Shown here: positions 36,823-45,330 of the stretch, in pieces | How positions within the stretch are numbered: position 1 is the stretch's first letter | Layout of the letters: the number at the start of each line of letters is the position of its first letter | NCBI RefSeq assembly: GCF_002088935.1 | Contig: NZ_NCSS01000006.1 | Coordinates: 1,892,407 to 1,956,406, forward strand | Reading direction: 5' to 3' | Source of the DNA: Henriciella litoralis | GTDB lineage: Bacteria; Pseudomonadota; Alphaproteobacteria; Caulobacterales; Hyphomonadaceae | DNA length: 64,000 bases | The notes under the pieces: generated by a model | Databases searched by the model: none | What the model was told of the DNA's origin: nothing | The model's input: the letters and a program-made list of their open reading frames with translations, nothing else | Translations under genes and position numbers: made by a program

Positions 36823-37271
36823 CCGTCATTCGGCCCGCCCGCATAAATTTCCAACAGACGCCGAGCCGTGCCCTTCGTGGTGTCTGCGGGTGGATTGAGC
36901 GGGTCTGCCCAGACGATCTCACTGATTTCCCCTCGGCTGGTTGCCTCGCAAGACGTCCAGTCAGAGGACGTCACCCGGTAAAGCAGCACGTGATCATTCG
37001 GAAAAACGCGGTGGTTTGAATAGATGCCCACTAGCGAGGCCTGCGCCGTAAGCCTGACGCCAGCTTCTTCTTCCAGCTCATGGGTCAGCGCTGTGTAGCA
37101 GGTTTCAGCCTTCTCAACCCCGCCTCCAGGGAAATATAGGCCGCGTGTATAGGTGTGACGCACCAGCAGAATCTTGCCGTCATCGCGCTCGACCAGACCA
37201 CGCACGCCCAGCGTCATTGGCCGGCTAAAACGAAACCAGCTATGGAATATACGGTTTCGAATTTTGCCCAT
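36813..37271 (-). CDS. Nudix hydrolase
   Basis: 152 aa from ATG 37271. The Nudix box is GGGVEKAETCYTALTHELEE followed by EAGV; the usual Arg of REUXEE is His, while the metal-binding Glu residues are kept. The segment LGVRGLVERDDGKILLVRHT is a typical Nudix N-terminal strand pair. Hydrolyses a nucleoside diphosphate-linked substrate; specificity unknown. The 3' end overlaps pgsA by 10 bp. Confidence 0.85.
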   Translation of the reverse strand: MGKIRNRIFHSWFRFSRPMTLGVRGLVERDDGKILLVRHTYTRGLYFPGGGVEKAETCYTALTHELEEEAGVRLTAQASLVGIYSNHRVFPNDHVLLYRVTSSDWTSCEATSRGEISEIVWADPLNPPADTTKGTARRLLEIYAGGPNDGYW

Positions 37272-37362
37272 GGTCCAGACACTCTGTGAAAACGGCACTC
37301 GCCAAAGCCGCCAACACAGTCTATCAAGCCGGACAACGCAAGGAGTTGGGAGAGCTATCGAC

Positions 37363-37443
37363 ATGTTTGCAGTATTTGCTATCGGCGCAACGGTCGCCAT
37401 TTTCGCCATTCTGAACCTGATAGACTATCGCCGCATCGACTAG
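37363..37443 (+). CDS. 26-aa single-helix membrane microprotein
   Basis: ATG 37363 with GGGAGAG 8 nt upstream opens MFAVFAIGATVAIFAILNLI followed by DYRRID, ending TAG 37443. One hydrophobic helix with a charged C-tail, a convincing small membrane protein. It lies 17 bp before the antiporter gene and may be co-transcribed as an accessory peptide. No family recognised. Confidence 0.5.
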   Translation: MFAVFAIGATVAIFAILNLIDYRRID

Positions 37444-37460
37444 GATTCGACGGTTGAACC

Positions 37461-38450
37461 TTGCCTGATATAGGACTTCTTGCAGCCCTAATTGGTGGTC
37501 TCGTCATCCTCGCCTTTGCCGGCGACTTCCTCGTCAATGGCGCCGTCGCATTCGCACGGCGCATCGGTGTTTCCCCGCTTGTCGCCGGTATCCTGATTGT
37601 CGGCTTCGGCACGTCAGCGCCTGAGATGGTCGTTGCGATCAGCGCAGCGAGCCAAGGCGACCAGGGACTCGCGCTCGGCAATATTATCGGCTCGAACATA
37701 GCGAACATCTGGCTCGTTCTTGCCGTTCCTGCCTTTCTCGTCCCGCTCGCCACGCGACAGTTCGGTCTGAGGCGTTCCTTCTACTTCATGCTCGCCGCCA
37801 CGGCGGTCTGGATTGGCTGGACAGCCTTCTTTCCGCTCACGCCCCTGTTCGGGCTCATCCTGCTCGCAACCCTGATTGTCTATTCAGTCCTTATGGTCTG
37901 GTGGACCTCCGATGCCATCCGCAAGGGTGTGGATGTCGGTCTGGATGAAGCTGAATCGCTCGGCACGCTCATGATGTGCGTCTCCCTGATCGTCGGGATT
38001 GTTGGCCTCCCGCTTGGCGCGCATCTGATCGTTGAGGGCGGCGTCGGGATCGCGCGCAGCTATAATGTTTCCGAAGAGATTATCGGCCTCACACTGCTGG
38101 CGGTCGGGACCTCCCTGCCAGAGCTCGGCGCCGGCATAGCGGCGGCGCTGCGCCGACGCGGTGAAGTCGTGATCGGGAATGTTATCGGGTCCAATATCTT
38201 CAACCTGCTTGGCGCGGGTGCGATCATCTCTTTCTTCGGCGCGGTCGATCTCGCGCCGACATTCAAGCAATATGATTATTGGGCAATGGGCGCAGCAGCG
38301 CTGTGTCTCGGCATATTTGTGGTCTCAAGAAGCCGGATAACCCGGTTGGCCGCGCTTGCCATGGTGATCATTTACGGCCTGTACATTTACGGCCTGATCG
38401 CCGGCTGGAACCTTCAAGCCGGAGCGGAGGCCCTGTTTGGCCGAACATAA
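37461..38450 (+). CDS. Ca2+/Na+ antiporter (CaCA superfamily, YrbG-like)
   Basis: 329 aa, TTG start at 37461 (no ATG would preserve the first helix). Ten hydrophobic helices and the two inverted α-repeats: GFGTSAPEMVVAISAA with ALGNIIGSNIANI, and AVGTSLPELGAGIAAA with VIGNVIGSNIFNL. The acidic and polar ion-binding residues are intact. Inner-membrane exchanger for calcium and sodium/proton. Overlaps the following SDR gene by 14 bp. Confidence 0.93.
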   Translation: MPDIGLLAALIGGLVILAFAGDFLVNGAVAFARRIGVSPLVAGILIVGFGTSAPEMVVAISAASQGDQGLALGNIIGSNIANIWLVLAVPAFLVPLATRQFGLRRSFYFMLAATAVWIGWTAFFPLTPLFGLILLATLIVYSVLMVWWTSDAIRKGVDVGLDEAESLGTLMMCVSLIVGIVGLPLGAHLIVEGGVGIARSYNVSEEIIGLTLLAVGTSLPELGAGIAAALRRRGEVVIGNVIGSNIFNLLGAGAIISFFGAVDLAPTFKQYDYWAMGAAALCLGIFVVSRSRITRLAALAMVIIYGLYIYGLIAGWNLQAGAEALFGRT

Positions 38451-39204
38451 CCTCTCCCCTCGACGCGCATTGATCACAGGCGCTGGCAAGCGGATCGGGC
38501 GGGCTCTCGCCGAAGCCCTTGGTGAGGATGGCTGGAGTGTCGCGGTGCATTACCGCTCATCAGCCGCCGGAGCCGAAGAAACAGTCGCGGCCATCGAAGC
38601 GGCCGGTGGGCGCGGTGTGACCGTTCAAGGTGACCTCACCGAAGAAAAAGACCTCAAAGCGCTCATCCCGGCGGCGGCGGACAAGCTTGGCGGGCCATTG
38701 ACCCTGCTGGTCAATTCCGCCTCAACCTTTGAAGACGACACCGCGCGCGATCATGACCGCCAGCAATGGGATCATCATTTCGACGCCAATCTGCGTGCGC
38801 CAATCGCCCTGTCTCAGGCCTTCGCGAATGCCTTGCCGAAAGAGAGCAAGGGCTTGATCGTCAACCTGATCGATCAGCGCGTCTGGAAACTGAACCCGCA
38901 ATTTTTCACCTACACCCTGTCCAAGGCCTCCCTGCTGACGGCGACGAAAACGCTGGCGCAGGCCCTTGCGCCCAATATCCGCGTCAACGGCATCGGCCCC
39001 GGCCCAACGCTGCAAAGCGTCCATCAGAGCGATGAAGAGTTTGAAGCCGAAAAACGGGCAACTCTGACCGGGGAAGGCTCCCGCCCGGAAGAAATCGTGC
39101 GCGCGCTGCGCTATCTCATCGAGGCTGACAGCGTCACCGGTCAGATGATCGCGGCAGATGGCGGACAGCACTTGATGTGGCAGACACCGGACACGCAGAT
39201 TTGA
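38437..39204 (+). CDS. Pteridine-reductase-like SDR (FolM type)
   Basis: 255 aa with TTG start 38437 inside the antiporter gene. TGAGKRIGRALAEAL is the cofactor motif with the basic Lys-Arg typical of pteridine/dihydromonapterin reductases (NADPH preference). NSAS replaces NNAG. The catalytic Tyr-x3-Lys is FTYTLSKASLL. GPGPTLQSV and ITGQM-like TGQMIAADGGQ complete the SDR fold. Probably reduces dihydropterins. Its stop overlaps the threonine aldolase start (TGATG). Confidence 0.85.
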   Translation: MAEHNLSPRRALITGAGKRIGRALAEALGEDGWSVAVHYRSSAAGAEETVAAIEAAGGRGVTVQGDLTEEKDLKALIPAAADKLGGPLTLLVNSASTFEDDTARDHDRQQWDHHFDANLRAPIALSQAFANALPKESKGLIVNLIDQRVWKLNPQFFTYTLSKASLLTATKTLAQALAPNIRVNGIGPGPTLQSVHQSDEEFEAEKRATLTGEGSRPEEIVRALRYLIEADSVTGQMIAADGGQHLMWQTPDTQI

Positions 39205-40226
39205 TGGACTTTTCTTCCGACACATCGGCCCCGGCCCATCCGGCCGTCCTGGAAGCGATGGCCCACGTGAATTCGGGCAATCAGTCGAGCTATGGCAATG
39301 ATGAGATCACCGCCATTTTAAGACCAGAACTGGCGCGCGTGCTGGAAACCGATGATTTCGATTTCTGGCTTTGCGCGTCAGGCACGGCGGCCAATGCGCT
39401 TGTCCTCTCCTGCTTCTGCCCGCCCATGGGAGCGATCCTCTGCCACGCTGAAGCGCATATCGCGCGCGACGAGCGGTCTGCCCCCGAATTCTTCACCGGC
39501 GGCGGCAAGCTTCAGCTGCTGGAAGGCAACGGCGCGCAAATCGACGAGGCGGCCCTTCGTGCGGCGCTCGCGCGGATCGATCATGACTTCGTGCACGAAA
39601 CGCCAGCCCATGTGCTCTCACTGACGAACCTCACCGAATCCGGCACAGCCTATCCGGCCGAGCGCATTCGCCACTATGCCTCGCTCGCCAGGGATGCCGG
39701 TCTCAGCGTTCACCTGGATGGCGCACGTCTTGCCAACGCCGTCGCCTCGACCGGAGCGACGGTCGCAGAGATGACCTGGAAAGCAGGCATGGATGCGGTA
39801 TGCCTCGGGCTAACAAAGACGGGGGCGATTGGCTGCGAAATCATTGTCCTGTTCGGGGATGCCCGCAGCAAATTTCCAGAGCTTAAGGCCCGCGCCAAAC
39901 GGTCAGGACACATGCCGCCCAAGATGCGCTATATGGCGGCCCAGGCGCTCGCTCTGTTCAAGGATGACCTATGGCTCACACTTGCCGGCACGGCAAACCA
40001 GCGCGCGCGTCAGGTTTCGAACATGTTGTGCAGGGATCCGGAGACAACGCTGGTCAATCCTGTGGAAGGCAATGAGATATTCGTTCGCCTCGGCGATGAG
40101 ACGCTCAAAGCGCTTCGCAGGGCGAAAGCGACTTTCTATCCCTGGCTGGATGACAGCTACCGGCTCGTCACAAGCTGGGCCACGCCAGCCGATACAGTAT
40201 CGCAACTGGCGCAAGCGCTCGACTAG
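39204..40226 (+). CDS. Low-specificity L-threonine aldolase / beta-eliminating lyase
   Basis: 340 aa from ATG 39204, overlapping the SDR stop by 1 nt. PLP-dependent fold type I: the N-terminal FSSDTSAPAHPAVLEAM resembles the aldolase DxRSDT start. The Asp/His pocket HAEAHIARDE, HLDGARLANAV and PLP Lys205 in LGLTKTGAIG are all present. Cleaves L-threonine or L-allo-threonine to glycine and acetaldehyde. Likely in one operon with the two genes before it. Its 3' end overlaps the convergent TetR gene by 4 bp. Confidence 0.88.
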   Translation: MDFSSDTSAPAHPAVLEAMAHVNSGNQSSYGNDEITAILRPELARVLETDDFDFWLCASGTAANALVLSCFCPPMGAILCHAEAHIARDERSAPEFFTGGGKLQLLEGNGAQIDEAALRAALARIDHDFVHETPAHVLSLTNLTESGTAYPAERIRHYASLARDAGLSVHLDGARLANAVASTGATVAEMTWKAGMDAVCLGLTKTGAIGCEIIVLFGDARSKFPELKARAKRSGHMPPKMRYMAAQALALFKDDLWLTLAGTANQRARQVSNMLCRDPETTLVNPVEGNEIFVRLGDETLKALRRAKATFYPWLDDSYRLVTSWATPADTVSQLAQALD

Positions 40227-40852
40227 GAGTCCGACGAGCCTGCGAGTCCGTTGCCAACCCAGTTTTTCACGTGAGCGAGATAGGAATCTATTTCGATAGG
40301 CATGAATTTCTTACCGCCGATCACTTCCTGATGGAGCACGGCAAAAGTCGACGCAGAAATCAGCATTGCCGCCGCATATCTGGCGGATTGATAATCTGCC
40401 GGTCCGCCTGGACTACGCACCAGTTTGGACGCGACGGCGTCAACGCCTGGCTTCACGACATACTCAACATAAGCCTGCTGCACGTCTTCGTCAGACAGGC
40501 TTTCACGAATGCCCATCGCATGCAGCTGGGCATATCTGTGGTCTTTGCGCATCACCGCGACGAAGTCGATATAGCTGTCCACGGCGTCGGCGCAGGTCTG
40601 ACACGGCTGGCTGACCACCTCGCGCAACGGCGCTCCGCGCGCTGCCAACATCTCAAGCACGGCAACGACCACGCCCGATCGATTGCCGAAATAGTGTCTC
40701 AAGGTCGGCTCGGAAGCCTCAGCGGCGATCGCCAGCTGCCTCAGGGAGGGCCTGTCTACATCTGGATCGAGAAGAAAATCTGCTATTTTTTCGAGTAGGG
40801 CATGCCGCTTTTCCTCGAAATCCTGGTTCCGGACGCCTGCGGGTCGCGACAT
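40223..40852 (-). CDS. TetR-family regulator (paralogue of the gene at 10965)
   Basis: 209 aa from ATG 40852 (MSRPAGVRNQDFEEKR), chosen because the paralogue starts at the same point; the frame remains open 42 nt upstream. The HTH is PSLRQLAIAAEASEPTLRHYFGNRSGVVVAVLE, almost the same as the paralogue's. Both C-termini end in a similar helix (NWVGNGL versus NWALHGV). Ligand and target unknown; it stands alone in the minus orientation. Confidence 0.85.
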   Translation of the reverse strand: MSRPAGVRNQDFEEKRHALLEKIADFLLDPDVDRPSLRQLAIAAEASEPTLRHYFGNRSGVVVAVLEMLAARGAPLREVVSQPCQTCADAVDSYIDFVAVMRKDHRYAQLHAMGIRESLSDEDVQQAYVEYVVKPGVDAVASKLVRSPGGPADYQSARYAAAMLISASTFAVLHQEVIGGKKFMPIEIDSYLAHVKNWVGNGLAGSSDS

Positions 40853-40955
40853 GAAGATACCTGCTGCTTTCGCTGACGACATCGCGGCCAGCAAACTCTA
40901 CCAAGATATCGATGTATCACAAATTTCTAACAAATTCTTCATTACGTGCAGCAAA

Positions 40956-42662
40956 TTACTGAACAAGGACCGACTGATTGCAGTCCGCATCGTGCAACCA
41001 GACATCGGCTTCCCCCAATCCCAGGCCGAGCGCCGAGGTCAGGCTGAACACAATCTGGTCGACCGGCTCAGCGGCAACGGCGAGGACATCAGCCACCTGT
41101 GCCTGGATCAGCCTGGGAGACAGCAGCGAGATCCCAAGTATGTCCACATCAAGTTCCAGATCCCGCACGGTAGATGAAAGGGCACCCCCAAGCGCATCAT
41201 GTGTCTCGACCGTCTTCGGGTCTCCGCCAATGTCTCGCTGACTGAACCAGATCGTGTCAGCATCAGGGGCTGCGAGACGCGTCTGCGCCATGCCGGTGAC
41301 CCGGATCAAGGTGGCATTCAACAGCTCAGCCGGCTCGAAATAGGGCGTGCTCCCAAACTCGCGGAGATCGCCGTGAATGTCGGCAATACGCATCGTCATC
41401 AGACCAGGCTGTACCGATACAGCAACGCGGTCTGCATCTCTTTGGCCAGGCTTGCAGACAATGTCCGTCACCCGCGCCTCCGCCGAAGCGAGTTCAAGAT
41501 AGAGAGGCAGTCGAACGAGGTCCCCGCCAATCAGTGAGCCGCCAATGCTGGCCTCAAGGAACAGGCGCACCTGTGCAGTGGACACCGGCTCTCCCCGTTC
41601 GTCCGAGAGAGAAAACCAGCTCGTGCTTTGAGGGCGTTCGCCGATGAGAACCGACAGGTTTACATCTGCGAGGCCCGGCACGGTCGCCCCAAGATCAAGA
41701 TCAACCTGATGGTCGCCATTCGCGGCCGCAGCACTTACAGTGAGCAATTGAAGCGCGTCGACCTTCAGATCGAGGCCCGCAGCTCGCTCGCCAAGTTTGA
41801 GATCGGACGCAGGGCCAAGATCGATGAGCTCACCAAGCGACACGAGAAGCAGATCCAGATCGTTGTCAGTTGCGAGTGCGTCGAGCGCGCTACGCGCCGC
41901 CGGGCGACCGTCCACTGTCGTCTTCATGGCTTTCGCCAGCTCGGCCAGGCTGACATCATAGGTCAGCAAGTCGTGATAGGTCACAGCCTCAAGCTCGAGT
42001 TCAGTGGCGAGCGCGTCCAGGCCAGACAGCAAATCAACACGAGCATCCAGAAGCGCATCGTAGGACAGGGCGGACAGCTCGATTTCCGAGCCCGTCAACC
42101 CACTGAGCAACGCATTAATCAGGCCATCATCGAGACTGAGCAGTCTTGACCCGACCGAAATAGCAGCTTGCGATGAATGCCGCGCGGTGCCGGACACCTT
42201 GATGTCACTCGCACTCGTGCCAAGAAAATCAAAATAGCGCCTCGGCGCCTCTGTGAGGCTCACACGTACCGCATCAGGACTGGCAGCACCTTCCACAAAA
42301 CGGTTCTCGTGCGCGATTGCCTTGTCATGCGTGTAGCGCCCCACCTCGACTTTCAGTCTACCGGTACTGACATCCCTTTCGGCATCGTCAGGGTTTTGAT
42401 TGATTGAGAAAACCCCATTGTCGATAAGCACTTGCCTGGCGACAGCTTCAGCATTGTCGATGTTTGCGGCGGCCGCAACCGCCGCCATGTCGACATAGCC
42501 CTGAAGCGCTCGCTTTTGCGATGAAATCGCGCCCGTATCGATCGCAAGGGCTGCGGCGAACGCGGCTGTCGGCGCGAAGATCGCGGTCATTACCGCGATC
42601 TGTCCTGATGTATTCCGGGCCAGCTTTGAGCGAAGTGATTGTGCGAATTTTCTGAAAGCCAC
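40956..42662 (-). CDS. TadG-like pilus/secretion assembly protein
   Basis: 568 aa from GTG 42662; GGGAGG lies 8 nt upstream, overlapping the end of tadE, and an in-frame GTG at 42680 is less well placed. N-terminal helix GQIAVMTAIFAPTAAFAAALAIDTG is the TadG/TadE-type membrane anchor. A long extracytoplasmic region follows, rich in Leu/Asp repeats (LLSLDDGLINALLSGLTG), with few Cys. No VWA MIDAS is visible. Likely secreted or envelope protein of a Flp/Tad-like machine. Other tad genes are not in the window. Confidence 0.75.
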   Translation of the reverse strand: MAFRKFAQSLRSKLARNTSGQIAVMTAIFAPTAAFAAALAIDTGAISSQKRALQGYVDMAAVAAAANIDNAEAVARQVLIDNGVFSINQNPDDAERDVSTGRLKVEVGRYTHDKAIAHENRFVEGAASPDAVRVSLTEAPRRYFDFLGTSASDIKVSGTARHSSQAAISVGSRLLSLDDGLINALLSGLTGSEIELSALSYDALLDARVDLLSGLDALATELELEAVTYHDLLTYDVSLAELAKAMKTTVDGRPAARSALDALATDNDLDLLLVSLGELIDLGPASDLKLGERAAGLDLKVDALQLLTVSAAAANGDHQVDLDLGATVPGLADVNLSVLIGERPQSTSWFSLSDERGEPVSTAQVRLFLEASIGGSLIGGDLVRLPLYLELASAEARVTDIVCKPGQRDADRVAVSVQPGLMTMRIADIHGDLREFGSTPYFEPAELLNATLIRVTGMAQTRLAAPDADTIWFSQRDIGGDPKTVETHDALGGALSSTVRDLELDVDILGISLLSPRLIQAQVADVLAVAAEPVDQIVFSLTSALGLGLGEADVWLHDADCNQSVLVQ

Positions 42663-42663
42663 C

Positions 42664-43092
42664 CTAGTAACCTCCCGCACGGATTATGGACTGGCGCACA
42701 ATTGTGCGCTCGGGGAGCGGCAGCCCATTATAGAGATTCCAGATCGGCAGATCATTGGCGTCATAAGTAACAGTCACCAGAATGTAGCCCGGATTGTCTT
42801 CGGCCTCACTGACAGCAACGTCGAGTTTGTCGGCCAGCAACAGCCCATCCTGCGGAACGGCGTTGGCGACATAATCTGCAACAAGCGACTGACGCTCTTC
42901 AGTATCAACGCCGCCCATGGCGACGCGTGCACTATTGGCGGCCAGTTGCTGGACTGAATGGGCCGCTCCGAAGAACACCCCATAGGCTGTGATTCCAAAC
43001 AACATGAAAAGCATGAGTGGCGCGATGATCGCGAACTCGACTGCCGCTACGCCTCGCTGACAGGTCTTCAGTTTGTACTTCAATGCCTTCAT
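42664..43092 (-). CDS. TadE-like pseudopilin-family protein
   Basis: 142 aa from ATG 43092, with GGAGGA about 9 nt upstream. Short basic N-terminus followed by the TadE prepilin-like segment RGVAAVEFAIIAPLMLFMLFG: Glu five residues into the hydrophobic helix, as in the TadE cleavage region. The remainder is a small extracytoplasmic domain. Expressed just ahead of the TadG-like gene (1-bp spacing), so the pair is an operon. Confidence 0.85.
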   Translation of the reverse strand: MKALKYKLKTCQRGVAAVEFAIIAPLMLFMLFGITAYGVFFGAAHSVQQLAANSARVAMGGVDTEERQSLVADYVANAVPQDGLLLADKLDVAVSEAEDNPGYILVTVTYDANDLPIWNLYNGLPLPERTIVRQSIIRAGGY

Positions 43093-43573
43093 AAGCTGCT
43101 GTCCTCCAATTCGTGCGAACGGGTCAGGATGACGAAACCTTAAATGGCTTTCTTCTTGCATCATCCCGTTGTGGGAGAATTCAGCGTCCGCGATGTTAAC
43201 GAATACCTTCAGAATTCGCATGAATTCAGCAGACCGGTGCGCTTAGAACGCTTGTATAAATTATTGCGCTGTTTTTAAACGATTTTTCCGCTTTTTGCCG
43301 CACTAAAAGGTAAGAAAAAATGTTGTGATATTTTACATTGTCTATGCAATGATAAAAATCTGAAACGGCCTGATCCGAGATCAGAATTTCTATAAAAACC
43401 TATATTTTCCAAGAGATATCGCTGCCTGCGTGCGCACGCAGAGTTCGCGTTAGTCGATTCGCATCAAGTTTTCGCGCGATTGAGGCGAGGATACGCCTTA
43501 AGCGCTCGGCGTCCCACAGCGAGCGTCGACCGGGATCAGTGCAAAGCCATTCATGAAAGTGGAAAACCAAAAC
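43093..43573. other. Gene-free AT-rich region between tadE and tRNA-Val
   Basis: About 480 bp without a supported gene; a minus-strand frame at 43400-43588 runs into the tRNA and has no ribosome site. The part at 43250-43400 is A/T rich and likely holds the tadE promoter. CTGCGTGCGCACGCAG (43426-43441) is a perfect 16-bp palindrome. No integrase or att-like duplication of the tRNA 3' end was found. Confidence 0.55.
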
Positions 43574-43648
43574 TGGTGGGCGGTACAAGGATCGAACTTG
43601 TGACCCCTACAATGTCAATGTAGTGCTCTACCGCTGAGCTAACCGCCC
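43574..43648 (-). tRNA. tRNA-Val (anticodon GAC)
   Basis: Reading the minus strand: 7-bp acceptor GGGCGGT/ACCGCCC, D-arm TAGCTCAGCGGTAGAGC, anticodon arm CTACA-TTGACAT-TGTAG giving anticodon GAC, T-arm CAAGTTCGATCCTTG, and encoded CCA (43574-43576). All arms pair perfectly and the span is 75 nt. It decodes GUC/GUU valine codons. Confidence 0.97.
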
Positions 43649-43715
43649 ACTCGTTTTGAAGCGGCCCTAATCGGGCCTTGGGCGATCGAAGTCAAGCCCG
43701 CAATACCGTGAAATG

Positions 43716-44075
43716 TCAGGCCGCTATAACGCGGTCGACCTCTTCCACCAGCTCACGCAGATGGAACGGTTTGGAGAGAATTTTGGCGCCGGCGGGCGTC
43801 GGCGTGCCAGACGCGAGCGCAACAGCTGCAAATCCAGTGATAAATACGATCTTCATCGCCGGGTCGAGCTCGGCCCCGCGACGGGCGAGCTCAATTCCAT
43901 CAATGCCTGGCATGACAATGTCAGTCAGCAACAGGTCGAACACTTCACGCTCGAGCGCGCAGAGCGCCGTCTCGCCATCTTCGAAATCCTGCACATCATG
44001 ACCCGCCCGCTTCAACGAAGCCGTCAGGAATGTCCGCATCATTTCGTCATCTTCTGCGAGAAGGATCTTGCTCAT
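43716..44075 (-). CDS. cpdR: CpdR-type single-domain response regulator
   Basis: 119 aa from ATG 44075. Pure receiver domain: acidic DD at 9-10 (LLAEDDEMMR), phospho-acceptor Asp52 in LLLTDIVMPGIDG, Thr in VFITGF and Lys in KPFHLREL. Ends in Ala-Ala. No output domain. CpdR in Caulobacter delivers substrates such as CtrA and PopA-linked targets to ClpXP when unphosphorylated. The divergent N-formylglutamate amidohydrolase gene is a synteny I associate with alphaproteobacterial cpdR, which supports the name. Confidence 0.85.
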   Translation of the reverse strand: MSKILLAEDDEMMRTFLTASLKRAGHDVQDFEDGETALCALEREVFDLLLTDIVMPGIDGIELARRGAELDPAMKIVFITGFAAVALASGTPTPAGAKILSKPFHLRELVEEVDRVIAA

Positions 44076-44195
44076 GGTGGCTACGCCCCGCCGTTCTTGA
44101 TAAGTCTGAATGACACAAAGCACGTTTCGGGTAAATCGAGAGTGAACGCGGCAACAATGCTTGACCTCAATGGAAATTAACCGACCATCTAGGCA

Positions 44196-45083
44196 ATGAG
44201 TTTGATCGACACTGACATACAGGCCGCCGCGCCAGCTGACTTGCCGATGCCGGCCTTCAGGCTCCTGAAGCCGCAAGGCGAGCATAAGTCAGTGATCTTT
44301 GCGTCCCCGCATAGCGGCGCTTTCTATCCAGATAGCCTGATGGGGAACCTGCGTGTCCCCCTGATTGACCTGCGCCGGACAGAAGACGCCTATATTGACC
44401 GCCTGTTCGAGAATGCGCCCCTTTTTGGCGCCAGCCTTCTGGCTGCAAACTATGCGCGCAGCTATGTGGATCTGAACCGGGACGCCCGGGAAATCGACCC
44501 TGACATGTTCGAGCACGAGGCACCGGGACCTGTCGGCGCAATCTCGCCTCGCGTTCAAGCCGGCCTCGGATGCTTTCCCAGAATTGGAGCAAGAGGCGAG
44601 CCCATTTATGCAAAAAAGCTTAGCTTTGCAGATGGGCACCATCGTCTGACCTACGTCCACACGCCCTATCACGAGGCACTGAGCAACGAGATTGCTGCAT
44701 TGCACCAGGACTTTGGCAGCGTCATTCTGATCGATTGTCACTCAATGCCATCGTCCCAACCGGGCCGGTCGACCATGCCTGATTTCGTCCTCGGGGACCG
44801 TTTCGGGTCGAGTTGCACGGGCCAACTCACCAATCTGGTTGAGCGTCAGCTCAGGTCTCTCGGCTGCACTGTCGCGCGGAATGCGCCTTATGCAGGCGGT
44901 TATACCACCCGCCGCTATGGCCGACCCAAACGCCATGTCCACACGCTGCAGATTGAGATAAATCGCAAGCTTTACATGGATGAAACCACGGTCGAGCCCG
45001 ATGAAGGCCTGCACGAGCTACGAACTGTTCTGGATCAGCTCATGGAGCAGATCTGCGCCTTTGGCGTCAGGCTCCGCCCTTGA
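44196..45083 (+). CDS. N-formylglutamate amidohydrolase
   Basis: 295 aa. Family motifs: VIFASPHSGAFYP with metal-binding His, DLNRDAREID, THRL-like HHRLTYVHTPYH, the LIDCHSMPS metal site and PYAGGYTTRRYG near the C-terminus. Hydrolyses N-formylglutamate or related formylated amino acids in histidine/formate metabolism. Divergent from cpdR (120 bp). Confidence 0.92.
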   Translation: MSLIDTDIQAAAPADLPMPAFRLLKPQGEHKSVIFASPHSGAFYPDSLMGNLRVPLIDLRRTEDAYIDRLFENAPLFGASLLAANYARSYVDLNRDAREIDPDMFEHEAPGPVGAISPRVQAGLGCFPRIGARGEPIYAKKLSFADGHHRLTYVHTPYHEALSNEIAALHQDFGSVILIDCHSMPSSQPGRSTMPDFVLGDRFGSSCTGQLTNLVERQLRSLGCTVARNAPYAGGYTTRRYGRPKRHVHTLQIEINRKLYMDETTVEPDEGLHELRTVLDQLMEQICAFGVRLRP

Positions 45084-45084
45084 T

Positions 45085-45115
45085 AAAAAAAAGGCCGTGC
45101 CAAGCCGGCACGGCC
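45085..45115 (-). terminator. Intrinsic terminator of candidate sRNA B
   Basis: GGCCGTGCC/GGCACGGCC perfect 9-bp stem (45093-45101 with 45107-45115), loop AAGCC, and A-tract 45085-45092, which is the U-tract on the minus strand. Five A's on the other side give the plus strand no U-tract, so it points left. Confidence 0.85.
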
Positions 45116-45163
45116 AAAAAGGTAAAGGGAGGAAACGCCAGAAGGCGTTAGCACCGCAGTGCT
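45085..45163 (-). ncRNA. Candidate small RNA with anti-Shine-Dalgarno tail (B), minus strand
   Basis: Minus-strand structure with no reading frame. Hairpin AGCAC-TGCG-GTGCT (45150-45163) and hairpin AACGCC-TTCT-GGCGTT (45134-45149) are followed by single-stranded TTTCCTCCCTTTACC, then an intrinsic terminator with eight U's. A possible promoter is TTGTGC (45186-45191) and GATAAC (45164-45169) with a 16-bp spacer. The 13-mer GCGTTTCCTCCCT is shared with candidate A. No minus-strand gene lies upstream to explain the terminator, which is the strongest argument for a separate transcript of about 75 nt. Confidence 0.6.
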
Positions 45164-45330
45164 GTTATCCAAGTTATTGTGCGGCGCACAAAAAGCAACC
45201 CCTAAATTCTGAATCATTGCATATTTGCATGCGACAGGCTGGCACACCCCTCCGGCATGAACCTTGCTCTCATCATTACCCATGCTCAAACCGGGACATT
45301 TCCGGGTCAGAAAATAACAGGAGCCGGGAT

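Noticed and set aside
43400..43588. 62-codon minus-strand frame beside tRNA-Val
   Set aside because: It runs into the tRNA gene and has no ribosome site or family match.
43574..43648. tRNA-Val as an integration site of a mobile element
   Set aside because: No integrase gene and no repeat of the tRNA 3' end within the flanking region.
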